A DNA stretch of 64,000 nucleotides from contig JAHUUJ010000003.1 of the NCBI GenBank assembly GCA_019218365.1, positions 62,001-126,000 on the forward strand, in the 5' to 3' direction. This document shows, piece by piece, positions 9,434 through 18,868 of this stretch. The position numbers were made by a program, and so were the translations under genes. Under the pieces are notes generated by a model. That model did no database searches and had not been told where the DNA came from. It was given only the letters and a program-made list of their open reading frames with translations. The DNA is from Actinomycetaceae bacterium TAE3-ERU4. Its GTDB lineage: Bacteria > Actinomycetota > Actinomycetes > Actinomycetales > Actinomycetaceae. The stretch's first letter is position 1; each line of letters starts with the position of its first letter.

Positions 9434-9476
9434 CGAATTATTGCTGTTTACGGCTGTATTTTTATAGCAAAACAGG

Positions 9477-9482
9477 TAGAAT
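9477..9482 (+). promoter_or_regulatory. Possible -10 box of rpsA
   Basis: TAGAAT lies about 95 nt upstream of the rpsA ATG in the 141-nt gap after polA. No convincing -35 is seen. A small stem-loop (GCTGTA with TATAGC, 9453-9468) lies just upstream. The remaining leader could be a target for S1 autoregulation, which I cannot demonstrate. Confidence 0.35.
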
Positions 9483-9574
9483 TAGCTTTGGTGCGCCCGC
9501 GCCGATGACTGACGACGCGGAACACCGCTTGTATCTGTCCGTACTATCTCAGTCAATTTCGGAGTCTATACTAT

Positions 9575-11050
9575 ATGACCACCACCCAGCAGCAGCCTTC
9601 TGTACCCCAGGTTGCTATTAACGACATCGGCTCGCAGGAAGACCTAATCAAGGCCATCGACAGCACCATCAAGTACTTCAATGATGGCGACATTGTCGAA
9701 GGTACTGTTGTCAAGGTTGATCACGATGAGGTTCTCCTAGACATCGGTTACAAGACCGAAGGTGTTATCCTCTCACGCGAGCTTTCCATCAAGCACGATG
9801 TTTCCCCTGAGGACATCGTCAAGGTGGGCGACACCATTGAGGCCTTGGTGCAGACCAAGGAAGACAAGGAAGGTCGCCTCATGCTTTCCAAGAAGCGTGC
9901 TCAGTACGAGCGTGCTTGGGGAGCTATCGAAAAGATTAAGGACGAGGACGGCGTCGTATCCGGTTCCGTCATCGAGGTCGTTAAGGGTGGTCTTATCCTT
10001 GACATCGGCCTGCGTGGATTCCTCCCCGCTTCCTTGGTTGAAATGCGTCGTGTTCGTGACTTGCAGCCCTACATCGGTCGTGAGCTTGAAGCCAAGATTA
10101 TTGAGCTTGACAAGAACCGTAACAACGTTGTGCTTTCGCGCCGTTCTTGGCTGGAGCAGACCCAGTCTGAAGTACGTTCGCACTTCCTCAACACCCTGCA
10201 GAAGGGTCAGGTTCGTTCCGGTGTCGTTTCTTCCATCGTCAACTTCGGTGCTTTTGTTGACCTCGGTGGCGTAGACGGTTTGGTTCACGTTTCTGAGCTA
10301 TCTTGGAAGCACATTGACCACCCCGGCGAGGTTGTCGAGGTAGGCCAGGAAGTAACTGTTGAGGTTCTGGACGTAGATATGGATCGTGAGCGTGTTTCGC
10401 TCTCCCTTAAGGCTACTCAGGAAGACCCGTGGCAGACCTTTGCTCGTACCCACGCTATCGGACAGGTTGTACCTGGTAAGGTCACCAAGCTGGTTCCTTT
10501 CGGTGCATTTGTCCACGTAGAAGATGGTATCGAGGGCCTGGTCCACATTTCCGAATTGGCTCAGCGTCACGTAGAGGTTCCCGAGCAGGTCGTAAAGGTT
10601 GGCTCGCCGGTATTCGTTAAGGTCATTGACATTGACCTTGAGCGTCGCCGTATTTCTTTGTCCCTGAAGCAGGCGAACGAAGGCGTTGATCCCAGCGCTG
10701 AAGAGTTCGATCCTTCGCTCTATGGTATGGCTGCTGAATACGACGAAAACGGCAACTACAAGTACCCTGAAGGTTTCGACCCGGAGACCAACGAATGGCT
10801 CGAGGGATACGACGCACAGCGTGAAGCATGGGAAGCTCAGTACGCTGAAGCCCAGGCTCGCTGGGAAGCTCACAAGGCTCAGGTTGCTGCTGCCGCTGAG
10901 GCTGACCGTGAGTCCGCTTCTGCTGAATCTTCGGTTGAAGAGGCTGAAGAAGCTCCCGCTTCCTACTCTTCGACTCCCGAAGACATGGGTGGCACTCTAG
11001 CTTCTGATGAAGCTCTAGCTGCTCTGCGTGAGAAGCTAACGAACAACTGA
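9575..11050 (+). CDS. rpsA: 30S ribosomal protein S1
   Basis: S1 binds mRNA at the 30S subunit. The protein has 491 residues and four S1 domains, at roughly 38-105, 122-188, 208-276 and 293-362; the last two have the typical GAFVDLGGVDGLVHVSELS and GAFVHVEDGIEGLVHISEL. The C-terminal 120 residues are acidic and low in complexity, with WEAQYAEAQARWEAH-like repeats. Four domains plus an acidic tail is the usual actinobacterial form. Codon use is strongly C-biased, as expected for an abundant protein, and this creates long spurious open frames on both strands. Confidence 0.97.
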   Translation: MTTTQQQPSVPQVAINDIGSQEDLIKAIDSTIKYFNDGDIVEGTVVKVDHDEVLLDIGYKTEGVILSRELSIKHDVSPEDIVKVGDTIEALVQTKEDKEGRLMLSKKRAQYERAWGAIEKIKDEDGVVSGSVIEVVKGGLILDIGLRGFLPASLVEMRRVRDLQPYIGRELEAKIIELDKNRNNVVLSRRSWLEQTQSEVRSHFLNTLQKGQVRSGVVSSIVNFGAFVDLGGVDGLVHVSELSWKHIDHPGEVVEVGQEVTVEVLDVDMDRERVSLSLKATQEDPWQTFARTHAIGQVVPGKVTKLVPFGAFVHVEDGIEGLVHISELAQRHVEVPEQVVKVGSPVFVKVIDIDLERRRISLSLKQANEGVDPSAEEFDPSLYGMAAEYDENGNYKYPEGFDPETNEWLEGYDAQREAWEAQYAEAQARWEAHKAQVAAAAEADRESASAESSVEEAEEAPASYSSTPEDMGGTLASDEALAALREKLTNN

Positions 11051-11064
11051 TTCGTTTAACTTAG

Positions 11065-11106
11065 TTTGTGCCCGGTACATTTTGTGTGCCGGGCACAAAT
11101 TTTTAT
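11065..11106 (+). terminator. Intrinsic terminator of rpsA
   Basis: TTTGTGCCCGG pairs with CCGGGCACAAA; a wobble and three more pairs extend this to a 15-bp stem with a 5-nt loop. TTTTTATT follows. Confidence 0.9.
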
Positions 11107-11130
11107 TAACCTTTCTTCAATCAACCTATA

Positions 11131-11138
11131 GGGGGGGG
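11131..11138 (+). repeat. G8 homopolymer before coaE
   Basis: Eight G residues lie 3 nt before the ATG at 11142. The tract may serve as the ribosome binding site. Its length also makes it prone to slippage. Confidence 0.6.
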
Positions 11139-11141
11139 CGG

Positions 11142-11852
11142 ATGCATTCTACAAGTAGTATTTGGGAAAAAATGTATGCCCAAGGAAAATCAGAGTTGTT
11201 TTTTCGAAGAACTAACCTAAATGCTATGTCTGATTTCTTTTCTGAGTCTGATACGCCTTTTGTCTTAGGAATTACGGGGGGAATTGGGAGTGGCAAAACC
11301 CAAGTTTCATCGGCTTTGGTATCTATTCCAGAAAACCTGATAGATGCAGATAAGATTTCACGGCAGATAACCGATGAGGATGAATCTTTAAAACAGGAAA
11401 TTGCAAGCTTTTTTGGGTCTTCTCTATTAAGTAAAGGAAAAATTGATAGGGCAGCACTAGCTAAGCTAGTTTTTGTTGATAAAACTGCCCTCCGTACCCT
11501 GGAAGAACTATTGCATCCGCGGATAATTCAAACTATTCAAACTCGAATAAAAAAAGCTAACCATAGCGAACTAATCGTTCTAGATGCACCACTTTTGATA
11601 GAGGCGGGTTTGCTTTCTCTTGTTTCTCAAGTATGTGTGGTGACAGCTCCGCTTGAGCTACGTTTAAAAAGATTAGAAACCAGAGGAGTTATACGGGAGG
11701 ATGCCCTTGCCCGTATGGCGCATCAATTGAACGATTCGCAAAGACTTGAAGTTGCGACCTGGGAAATAAAAAATCGCGGCTTAAAAACTGACACGGAAAA
11801 GTGTGCTTTTAAGCTACGCGATTTTTTATTAACAAATCTGGGGAAAAACTAA
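11142..11852 (+). CDS. coaE: Dephospho-CoA kinase
   Basis: This enzyme performs the last step of coenzyme A synthesis, phosphorylating dephospho-CoA at the 3' hydroxyl. The P-loop is GITGGIGSGKT; later family motifs are NLIDADKISR, LHPRI and VVLDAPLLIEAGL. The start is uncertain. ATG 11142 has the G8 tract as a possible ribosome binding site and gives 236 residues. ATG 11226 gives 208 residues, closer to the family norm, but has no visible binding site. The longer frame from GTG 11082 would begin inside the rpsA terminator and is unlikely. The C-terminal end overlaps the BCCT gene tail-to-tail by 4 nt. Actinobacterial synteny rpsA-coaE-uvrB supports the call. Confidence 0.93.
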   Translation: MHSTSSIWEKMYAQGKSELFFRRTNLNAMSDFFSESDTPFVLGITGGIGSGKTQVSSALVSIPENLIDADKISRQITDEDESLKQEIASFFGSSLLSKGKIDRAALAKLVFVDKTALRTLEELLHPRIIQTIQTRIKKANHSELIVLDAPLLIEAGLLSLVSQVCVVTAPLELRLKRLETRGVIREDALARMAHQLNDSQRLEVATWEIKNRGLKTDTEKCAFKLRDFLLTNLGKN

Positions 11853-13642
11853 TCCCTAGGAGGTTGGGACTGGTTTTCTACAGGTTTTGTGGCCGCTTTA
11901 GGACGCTTAGTCATCTTTGCCATAGCCAATAGCTTACGTTGAAAAGCACGAGCTCCTTCAGATGTCTCAATTGGGTGCGATCGAGCAGCTTGAGCTACAT
12001 CGGAAAGAACCTGTTTACGTACTTCGGTAGCGACTACATTCTTCATTCTCTCGCGCAGCATTGCACGTTCTTCTCGTTTGGCTATAGCTACCTCGTTAAA
12101 TAGTGCCTTCCAGAGAGAAACGCAGATTAGTATCATGACGAGAGAGAAGGGCAATGCTGAAAGAATCGACATAGTTTGTAAAGCCGACATCCCATCGTCT
12201 GAACCCGAAGAGCCCAAAAGCGCGGCAGCAATAGCTCCTGAGAGCGTGGCCCAAGTTAGACGTACCCATAGCTGTGGGTTGGGGTCTCCTCCAGTAGAAA
12301 TCATTGATAGTACGTAAGAACCAGAATCTGAGGAGGTAACAAAGAAGATAACTACTAGAATCATTGCGCCAACAATTAGGAAGCTAGAGGCAGGTAAACG
12401 TTCGAACATCTGGAACAATGCCGTGGTTGTGTTTAGGCCACTACCCCCTTTAGCAAAATCTGCTCCTTCAAAAATTTCCTGGTAAAGAGCCGATCCTCCG
12501 AAAATTGAGAACCATAGAAAAGTAACCAAAGTGGGTACTAGCATGACTCCAACAATAAACTGTCGTACCGTACGTCCACGAGAGATACGGGCAATGAAAA
12601 CTCCGACGAAGGGGGACCAAGATATCCACCATCCCCAGTAGTTTGAAGTCCATCCGGTAAGCCAGCTAACGCCTTCAGGCTCAAAAGCGAAAGTTTGGAA
12701 AGATAAGTGAATAAGGTTATTTAGATAGTTACCAATTGATTGGACAAATTCCGAAAAGAGGAAAGTGGTTGGTCCAAGGGTCAGGGTAATAAGTGCCAGA
12801 AAAGCAGCAATCAATAAGTTTGTATTAGAAAGTAGTTTAATTCCCGCATCCAGACCCGTAGCTACAGAAAGGGCCGCGAGTCCGGAAATAACAATTACCA
12901 GCCCAACTAGCATTCCTGAAGTGGTGGTTATCCCAAGCATACTTTCAAGACCGGAAGCAACTTGTTTTACCCCAAATCCTAGTGAGGTGGCGACACCAAA
13001 AAGAGTACCGATAATAGCAAAAATATCTATTAAGTTTCCGAGCCAAGAATCTACATATTTCCCCAGGACCGGTTCCAGTGCCCAACGTATAGAAATAGGG
13101 CGTCCTTTACGGTGCACAGCGTAGGCAATTCCTAGTCCAACAACGACATAGATAGCCCAGGCGTGTAGGCCCCAGTGAAGGAATGTGCGTGACATCGATG
13201 CGCGTGCTATATGTGCTGCATCGCCGGTTGTCCCGGGAGGGGGAGTCAAAAAATGTGAAAGTGGTTCTGCAGCTCCCCAGAAGACTAAACCAATTCCCAT
13301 CCCTGCGGCAAAAAGCATTGCGAACCAAGAACCTGTTGAATATTCAGGATCATCATCGTCATCTCCAAGTACTATATCGCCGGCTTTAGAAGCTGCAATC
13401 ACAATGCAAAAAAGAACAAATCCGGTAGCGACCGCCACAAAATACCAAGATGAATGAGTAATTAGTGTGTCTTTAGCTGTCTGGATTATTGAGTTAATCC
13501 TATGTGGTGCTACGAGAGCCAGAGTTACAAAGATTGTTGAGGCAACTGCAGCTGGCCAAAAAACCCAAGGTTTTAGTGTTCCTTTAAATTTTTCCGCAGG
13601 TTGTTGCATATTTGTTTCAGTGATATTCGCGGGAGATGTCAT
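11849..13642 (-). CDS. BCCT family (betaine/carnitine/choline) transporter
   Basis: A secondary transporter, probably importing glycine betaine or a similar osmolyte with sodium. It has 597 residues and 12 predicted transmembrane helices. The family signature is at GWWISWSPFVGVFIARISRG, and GMGIGLVFWGAAEPLSHF matches the Gly-rich helix of sodium-coupled BetP. A charged C-terminal tail of about 75 residues (REERAMLRERMKN...) recalls the osmosensing extension of BetP. The ATG has a good AAAGGAAA site. It lies opposite to the repair genes around it. Substrate is inferred from the family only. Confidence 0.92.
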   Translation of the reverse strand: MTSPANITETNMQQPAEKFKGTLKPWVFWPAAVASTIFVTLALVAPHRINSIIQTAKDTLITHSSWYFVAVATGFVLFCIVIAASKAGDIVLGDDDDDPEYSTGSWFAMLFAAGMGIGLVFWGAAEPLSHFLTPPPGTTGDAAHIARASMSRTFLHWGLHAWAIYVVVGLGIAYAVHRKGRPISIRWALEPVLGKYVDSWLGNLIDIFAIIGTLFGVATSLGFGVKQVASGLESMLGITTTSGMLVGLVIVISGLAALSVATGLDAGIKLLSNTNLLIAAFLALITLTLGPTTFLFSEFVQSIGNYLNNLIHLSFQTFAFEPEGVSWLTGWTSNYWGWWISWSPFVGVFIARISRGRTVRQFIVGVMLVPTLVTFLWFSIFGGSALYQEIFEGADFAKGGSGLNTTTALFQMFERLPASSFLIVGAMILVVIFFVTSSDSGSYVLSMISTGGDPNPQLWVRLTWATLSGAIAAALLGSSGSDDGMSALQTMSILSALPFSLVMILICVSLWKALFNEVAIAKREERAMLRERMKNVVATEVRKQVLSDVAQAARSHPIETSEGARAFQRKLLAMAKMTKRPKAATKPVENQSQPPRD

Positions 13643-14519
13643 AGTTTCCTTTTAGTTACGTGCAGATAAATCTGGCTCTACAAGCCATTTAGAAAAATAA
13701 CTTATTCAGTTTACCATGTTGCTAAAAGTGCCTGAAAATACTGTTATTATCTTTCTAATAGCACTTATTATTTTTCGCTCTAAAAGGGAAACTAATAATA
13801 TTATCTCCGCTAATAGGGGGGGCTTTTGAAAGCGTGCACAAGGACTTGTTTCTGCTACTAAATCTACCAATACCGTATAAAGATTGTCGGTAGCCTATTT
13901 GCACTTCAAGGAAAGCGTATTTCCACTTTACCTTTTGTTCCTAGTCATCAGGTGCTCACCGTCCTTTAAGAGAAAATCCCCAGATTATATGTGCGTGATT
14001 ATCACTAGATATGATTATCTTTAACAGGTAATTTTCCTAGTTTGCGTAAATGCTGGTACCAGAGTTTGGAATTAATCATACCGTCGCACAAATGGCAGCA
14101 CGGTAAGCAGAGATATATTAAAACTGCTTTAGGAGGAGCAAGATACTTCATAGGTATACGTCGTTGCCTATAGTCTATAGCCCAGAATCAGACTTTAATA
14201 TCGCTATTATGTAGCTACTACTCGTGAAGAAAAATAAAGAGCTATTTTTTTTGACAAATGCATCTGCTAAACAAATAAAATGTTCGTCGGAAAATGGCGT
14301 GTTTTGTCCTTTGGATATTTAGAACGGTTGATTCACAGGGAGAATTCATACTCTCAAGGAATTATTGGTTTTACGGGCCTACTTAGAGTTTGAAAGAACA
14401 GCTGCAGGCAGCAGTTGAAAATGCTTTAAACTGCTTAAACTTTAATCTTGCGATTTTCCCGATAGCTATTTACCCTACGCGGATGGCTTGATATTTACTC
14501 TCTTTTCTTTTAATTGGGT
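13643..14519. other. Long intergenic region without a recognisable gene
   Basis: This gap between the BCCT transporter and uvrB has stops in all frames and no open frame above 60 codons. It holds a G7 tract (13816-13822), a direct repeat TGATTATC twice 16 bp apart (13996-14003 and 14012-14019), and a consensus TTGACA (14251-14256) with TAAAAT 19 nt downstream. It also has an imperfect palindrome (AACAGCTGC-AG-GCAGCAGTT, 14397-14416). A non-coding RNA, a long uvrB or BCCT leader, or a decayed gene are all possible. Confidence 0.6.
14251..14281 (+). promoter_or_regulatory. Possible promoter in the gap upstream of uvrB
   Basis: A perfect TTGACA and a TAAAAT are 19 nt apart, slightly longer than ideal. 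If real it would start a transcript about 240 nt upstream of uvrB with no coding sequence of its own. Confidence 0.35.
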
Positions 14520-14525
14520 TACATT
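14520..14525 (+). promoter_or_regulatory. -10 hexamer TACATT for leaderless uvrB
   Basis: The hexamer ends 7 nt before the ATG at 14532. The only purine-rich stretch (AAGG) is 1 nt from the ATG, too close to act as a ribosome binding site. Confidence 0.5.
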
Positions 14526-14531
14526 TAAGGT

Positions 14532-16610
14532 ATGTCTGAGCAGATTATTCGTTCCCAAAAACCGTTTGTAGTTCATTCTCCGTTCTCTCCTTCTGGAGAC
14601 CAGCCTCGCGCAATTAATGAATTAGAAGAACGCCTAAAAGCAGGGGAGAAGGACATTGTTTTACTGGGAGCGACGGGAACAGGAAAATCTGCGACTACTG
14701 CTTGGATGATTGAAAGAGTCCAGCGTCCAACTCTAGTGATGGCTCCAAATAAAACTTTGGCAGCGCAGCTAGCTGCTGAGTTACGTGAGTTACTTCCTAA
14801 TAATGCTGTGGAATATTTTGTTTCTTATTACGATTACTATCAGCCTGAAGCTTATGTTCCACAAACAGATACTTTCATTGAAAAGGATTCTTCAATTAAT
14901 GACGAGGTGGAAAGGCTTCGTCACTCAGCTACAAATTCTTTGTTAACCCGCCGCGATGTAGTGGTAGTTGCCTCTGTTTCCTGTATTTACGGCCTTGGTA
15001 CGCCGGAAGAATACGTAGCTCGAATGGTTCCATTAAGCGTTGGAATGGAAATAGATCGTGATGAGCTATTGCGCCGTTTTGTAGGAATGCAATATACACG
15101 TAATGATTTTGATTTCCAACGTGGTACTTTTCGAGTAAAAGGTGACACTATCGAAATCATTCCGGTTTATGAAGAACTTGCTATTCGGATTGAAATGTTT
15201 GGGGATGAAATTGAAAGTCTTATGTACTTACACCCCCTTACTTCGGATGTTTTACGAGAAACAGAAGACGTATATATTTTCCCTGCTACTCACTATGTAG
15301 CTGGTCCTGAGAGAATGAAACAGGCTATTGCTTCCATTGAAGCTGAGTTGGAAGATCGATTAAAAGTTTTGGATACCCAAGGAAAATTGCTTGAAGCTCA
15401 ACGGTTGAGGATGCGTACTACCTTTGATTTAGAAATGATGAAGCAGATTGGTTCATGCGCTGGAATTGAGAATTATTCACGTCATATTGATGGTCGTGGA
15501 CCGGGGACTCCACCACACACTTTGCTTGATTATTTCCCTGATGATTTTGTTTTGGTAATTGACGAGTCTCACGTTACAGTTCCACAAATTGGGGCAATGT
15601 TTGAAGGCGATATGTCACGTAAACGAACGTTGGTTGATTTTGGGTTTCGTCTTCCGTCAGCAATGGATAATCGTCCTTTGAAATGGGACGAGTTTTTGGC
15701 TCGAATTGGGCAAACTGTCTATCTGTCTGCAACTCCCGGAAAGTATGAATTAGAACATTCCGATGGTGTAGTTGAACAGATTATTAGACCAACCGGCTTG
15801 GTTGATCCAAAGATTGTTGTGAAGCCAACGCTGGGACAGATTGATGATTTATATGACGAGATAATTGAACGTACTGGACGTAATGAGCGAGTTTTGGTTA
15901 CTACTCTTACAAAGAAAATGGCTGAGGAACTAACCAGTTATTTAAACGAGCGTGGAGTTCTAGTTGAGTATCTGCATTCTGATGTTGATACGTTGCGACG
16001 CGTTGAGCTATTGCGGGAACTAAGGTTAGGAAAGTTCCATGTTCTAGTTGGAATTAACCTATTACGTGAAGGACTGGATTTACCCGAAGTATCACTAGTC
16101 GCTATCTTGGACGCGGACAAAGAGGGATTCTTGCGTTCTGCGACTTCACTTATTCAGACTATTGGGCGTGCGGCTCGAAATGTTTCTGGAGAAGTACATA
16201 TGTACGCGGACAAGATAACTCCGGCCATGGCACAGGCAATTGAGGAAACTGAGCGTCGTCGGGAAAAACAAATCGCCTACAACAAAGAGCATGGTATTGA
16301 CCCGCAGCCCCTGCGCAAGAAAATTGCTGATGTGACCGATATGCTGCAACGTGAAGAAATTGATACCCAAGAGCTCTTAGCGGGGGGATACCGTAATAGT
16401 AATAAAGGCAAGAGTGGGAGGGAAAATAGCAAAGACCAGGGCAAGTCTCCTTCGCTTAATGCTGGTGCGCAGGAAGATTTGGAAAGCCTGATAGCTGATT
16501 TAGATTCACAGATGAGGTCTGCTGCAAGAGAGCTTAAATTCGAACTGGCTGCACGATTACGTGATGAATTGGCGGATTTGAAAAAAGAACTGAGACAAAT
16601 GCGTTCTTAG
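14532..16610 (+). CDS. uvrB: Excinuclease ABC subunit B
   Basis: UvrB is the damage-verifying helicase-like subunit of nucleotide excision repair; it receives DNA from UvrA and recruits UvrC. It has 692 residues with Walker A GATGTGKS (46-53), the DNA-inserting beta-hairpin [17 protein letters not shown], the DESH-type Walker B ([13 protein letters not shown]), helicase motif VI (QTIGRAARN) and a C-terminal UVR motif that binds UvrC. No clear LexA box is seen upstream. Confidence 0.98.
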   Translation: MSEQIIRSQKPFVVHSPFSPSGDQPRAINELEERLKAGEKDIVLLGATGTGKSATTAWMIERVQRPTLVMAPNKTLAAQLAAELRELLPNNAVEYFVSYYDYYQPEAYVPQTDTFIEKDSSINDEVERLRHSATNSLLTRRDVVVVASVSCIYGLGTPEEYVARMVPLSVGMEIDRDELLRRFVGMQYTRNDFDFQRGTFRVKGDTIEIIPVYEELAIRIEMFGDEIESLMYLHPLTSDVLRETEDVYIFPATHYVAGPERMKQAIASIEAELEDRLKVLDTQGKLLEAQRLRMRTTFDLEMMKQIGSCAGIENYSRHIDGRGPGTPPHTLLDYFPDDFVLVIDESHVTVPQIGAMFEGDMSRKRTLVDFGFRLPSAMDNRPLKWDEFLARIGQTVYLSATPGKYELEHSDGVVEQIIRPTGLVDPKIVVKPTLGQIDDLYDEIIERTGRNERVLVTTLTKKMAEELTSYLNERGVLVEYLHSDVDTLRRVELLRELRLGKFHVLVGINLLREGLDLPEVSLVAILDADKEGFLRSATSLIQTIGRAARNVSGEVHMYADKITPAMAQAIEETERRREKQIAYNKEHGIDPQPLRKKIADVTDMLQREEIDTQELLAGGYRNSNKGKSGRENSKDQGKSPSLNAGAQEDLESLIADLDSQMRSAARELKFELAARLRDELADLKKELRQMRS

Positions 16611-16654
16611 GGATAGTTCTGTTACATAAACGTACTTCTAATTTAGTTGCGTTG

Positions 16655-16660
16655 TACACT
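16655..16660 (+). promoter_or_regulatory. -10 box of the terC riboswitch transcript
   Basis: TACACT would place transcription start near 16667, just before the 5' strand of the riboswitch closing helix at 16671. No good -35 is visible. Confidence 0.4.
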
Positions 16661-16667
16661 GGTTGCC

Positions 16668-16797
16668 TATGGAGGGGAGTACTTCCTAAAACTCGCGTAT
16701 CGTCATCACGGTTTTTAATAACCCGGTACGTGGACTCATCTAACTGAGTGGAAGGAGACCTCCGGTACCCGTAACCCCGTACCGGAAGGTTGGAAAA
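16668..16797 (+). ncRNA. yybP-ykoY manganese riboswitch
   Basis: The conserved pieces of this family appear in order. GGGGAGTA is at 16674-16681, TCGTCATCACGG is at 16700-16711, a stem-loop ACTCA/TGAGT is at 16734-16748, and GGAGACC is at 16754-16760. Closing helix P1 can form from GGAGG (16671-16675) and CCTCC (16759-16763). The same CCTCC, with CGGTAC, can instead pair with GTACCGGAAGGT (16779-16790), which contains the terC ribosome binding site. These pairings exclude each other, so metal binding should free the site and turn translation on. The downstream TerC gene is the classic target of this family. Confidence 0.85.
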
Positions 16798-17829
16798 TTG
16801 GAAGTTTCATTATTAGCTTGGTTCGCGCTGTCAGCACTCGTAATCAGTCTATTAGTTGTTGATTTCGTAGGGCATGTGCGTTCTCCACACGCACCGACAA
16901 TGAAAGAGGCTTCTCTTTGGTCACTAGCTTATATTGGCCTTGCGGTTTCCTTTGGATTCTTAATTTGGGGATTTTGGGATAGTACTCATGCTATTCAGTA
17001 TTGGGCAGGTTGGATTACCGAATGGTCCTTATCTTTAGATAATTTATTTGTCTTCGTAATTATCCTTTCTGCTTTTCGAGTGCCGCGTGAGTTCCAGCAG
17101 AAAGTATTGCTGATTGGGATTGTTCTTTCATTAGTATTCCGGTTTATCTTTATCCTGGTCGGGGTTGTAATAATTGAACGTTTCGTCTGGATTTTCTATA
17201 TTTTCGGTTCTTTCTTGCTATACACCGCAATTAAGCAGGCCATGGAAGGCATCGAAAGTGGTGGACAGGGTGAGGAAGAATATAAAGAGAATCTAATGAC
17301 GCGTTTAGCGCGAAAGATTTTCCCAACTACCAATGGTTTTGTTTCCGATAGGATGCTTCATCGTCATGATGGAAAGACTTACATTACTCCGATGCTCCTG
17401 GTAATTATTGCTGTAGGAACTGCTGATGTTATGTTTGCGGTGGATTCAATTCCTGCAATTTTTGGATTGACCAAGGTACCTTTCATTGTTTTCGCTGCAA
17501 ATGCTTTTAGTCTTTTAGGATTACGTCAGCTTTATTTTGTTATCGATGGTTTACTCGAACGCTTGGCATTCCTTCACTATGGTCTGGCCGCAATACTAGG
17601 CTTTATTGGAGTTAAGCTAGTTTTGCATGCTTTGAAGGAAAATAACCTTCCCTTCATTAACGGCGGAGAACACATTGATGTTTGGGAACCGAGTCCTAAT
17701 TTCTCTCTAGTATTTATTATCGTTTCTTTAAGTATTACGATAATTGCTTCGATAATTTATTCCTCGCGTAAGGTTGAGGAAGCTGTTTCTTCTTCTCAAG
17801 AGGCGGTTGAAGAAGGCCAGCAGAAATAG
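16798..17829 (+). CDS. TerC/Alx family membrane protein, probable Mn2+ exporter
   Basis: An integral membrane protein of 343 residues with about nine helices. The two conserved acidic motifs of the family are present (SLSLDNLFVF and VMFAVDSIPA). TerC/Alx proteins such as YkoY and Alx are linked to manganese export and to metallation of secreted proteins. The start is TTG, placed by GGAAGG about 8 nt upstream, which is also the element masked by the riboswitch. Annotation as tellurite resistance would be misleading given the manganese riboswitch. Confidence 0.9.
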   Translation: MEVSLLAWFALSALVISLLVVDFVGHVRSPHAPTMKEASLWSLAYIGLAVSFGFLIWGFWDSTHAIQYWAGWITEWSLSLDNLFVFVIILSAFRVPREFQQKVLLIGIVLSLVFRFIFILVGVVIIERFVWIFYIFGSFLLYTAIKQAMEGIESGGQGEEEYKENLMTRLARKIFPTTNGFVSDRMLHRHDGKTYITPMLLVIIAVGTADVMFAVDSIPAIFGLTKVPFIVFAANAFSLLGLRQLYFVIDGLLERLAFLHYGLAAILGFIGVKLVLHALKENNLPFINGGEHIDVWEPSPNFSLVFIIVSLSITIIASIIYSSRKVEEAVSSSQEAVEEGQQK

Positions 17830-17842
17830 ACACAAAATAATA

Positions 17843-17879
17843 TTTTAGGGTCGAGGAATGGTAATCTTCGACCCTAAAA
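17843..17879. terminator. Bidirectional terminator between terC and the BASS symporter
   Basis: TTTTAGGGTCGAG pairs with CTTCGACCCTAAAA in a 14-bp stem (one G-T pair) with a 9-nt loop. The AT-rich outer ends give U tracts on both strands, which suits the convergent genes. Confidence 0.88.
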
Positions 17880-17890
17880 CTATAGATGGA

Positions 17891-18868
17891 CTAAGAATGG
17901 TGTTTTTTACCTAAATACTGTGCAATTATTGCGCACACTACCAGTTGGAATTGGTGGAATATTAGTACAGGTATAGTCACTGCAGCAGTAAGAGCGGGGG
18001 AAAATAGAACCGTTGCGATAGGTAACCCTGAAGTAAGAGATTTTTTTGATCCACACATTAGAACTACTACTTTGTCCTGATAACTAAGTCCCCCAAGACT
18101 TGCGCTCCACCAAGTTAACAGGAGCATCGTCAGTAGTAGAAATGCTGAGCTGAGAAGCAAGGCAACTACGTTGTAGAAAGAGACTGAATCCCATAGACCA
18201 GCTGCGGTGGCACTAGCTACGGCACTGGCAACAATTAGAACAATTGTTGTTCTATCCGTTAGGGAGGTAACTTGTGGATATTTGCGGATAGTTTGTCCTA
18301 TATATGATTGGAGAAGTTGCCCGCATACAAAGGGCAATAGAAGCTGAAAAAGAACTCCGGTTATTGTATGAAAACTGAAAGTAACTCCAGATTGGTTAAG
18401 GAATATTCCCGCTAAAAAAGGCGTAATGAACATCCCGCTTAAATTAGAAACCGTTGCTGCACATACCGCGGCCGGGACGTTTCCATGCGCAATCGAGGTG
18501 AATGTAACGGAGGATTGAATAGTGGACGGAAGTAGAGTAAGAAAGAGAAAACCTAGCGCAAAGTCTGATCCCAAAATAGGAATTAACAATTTGTGGGAAG
18601 CCAATCCAAACAATGGAAATAAAAAGAAAGTTGCAATAAATACTAGAGTCTGTACCTTCCAATTTTTTAATCCATCGATAACCTCATTGGTAGGCAGCCT
18701 CGCGCCGTAAAGGAAGAAAAGCAATACCACCGCAGCTTTTGCGGCAAATGAAATTATTGTTACCAGTTGGGAAGGGAGCGGTATAAGTATTCCAACGGAC
18801 AATACCAGCAGAAGTAAAAGAATGTAGTAATCGACTGAAGCGTTTATTTTCTTAATGATGCTTTTCAT
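17891..18868 (-). CDS. Bile acid:sodium symporter family protein (BASS, SLC10A7/YfeH-like)
   Basis: A 325-residue membrane protein with about ten hydrophobic helices. Family features include the YGARLPTNEV stretch after the second helix, LLPSTIQSSVTFTSIAHGN in the middle and MCGSKKSLTSGLPIA near the end, all typical of the YfeH/SLC10A7 branch. The substrate of bacterial members is mostly unknown; organic anions are likely. The ribosome binding site is weak. Confidence 0.85.
   Translation of the reverse strand: MKSIIKKINASVDYYILLLLLVLSVGILIPLPSQLVTIISFAAKAAVVLLFFLYGARLPTNEVIDGLKNWKVQTLVFIATFFLFPLFGLASHKLLIPILGSDFALGFLFLTLLPSTIQSSVTFTSIAHGNVPAAVCAATVSNLSGMFITPFLAGIFLNQSGVTFSFHTITGVLFQLLLPFVCGQLLQSYIGQTIRKYPQVTSLTDRTTIVLIVASAVASATAAGLWDSVSFYNVVALLLSSAFLLLTMLLLTWWSASLGGLSYQDKVVVLMCGSKKSLTSGLPIATVLFSPALTAAVTIPVLIFHQFQLVVCAIIAQYLGKKHHS

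Noticed and set aside
9762-10873. Open frames of 170-190 codons on both strands inside rpsA
   Set aside because: They are artefacts of the C-rich third positions of rpsA and resemble no protein family.
11082-11141. Longer coaE beginning at GTG 11082
   Set aside because: It would start inside the loop of the rpsA terminator and adds residues that do not fit the family.
14300-14531. LexA (SOS) box upstream of uvrB
   Set aside because: GAACGGTTGATTC near 14332 matches only one half of the GAAC-N4-GTTC type consensus.
13643-14531. tRNA, tmRNA or similar RNA gene in the long gap
   Set aside because: No T-arm GTTCRANYC with acceptor pairing and no other recognisable RNA motif was found.
16798-17829. 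Tellurite resistance as function of the TerC protein
   Set aside because: The manganese riboswitch upstream and the Alx/YkoY resemblance point to metal export, not tellurite.
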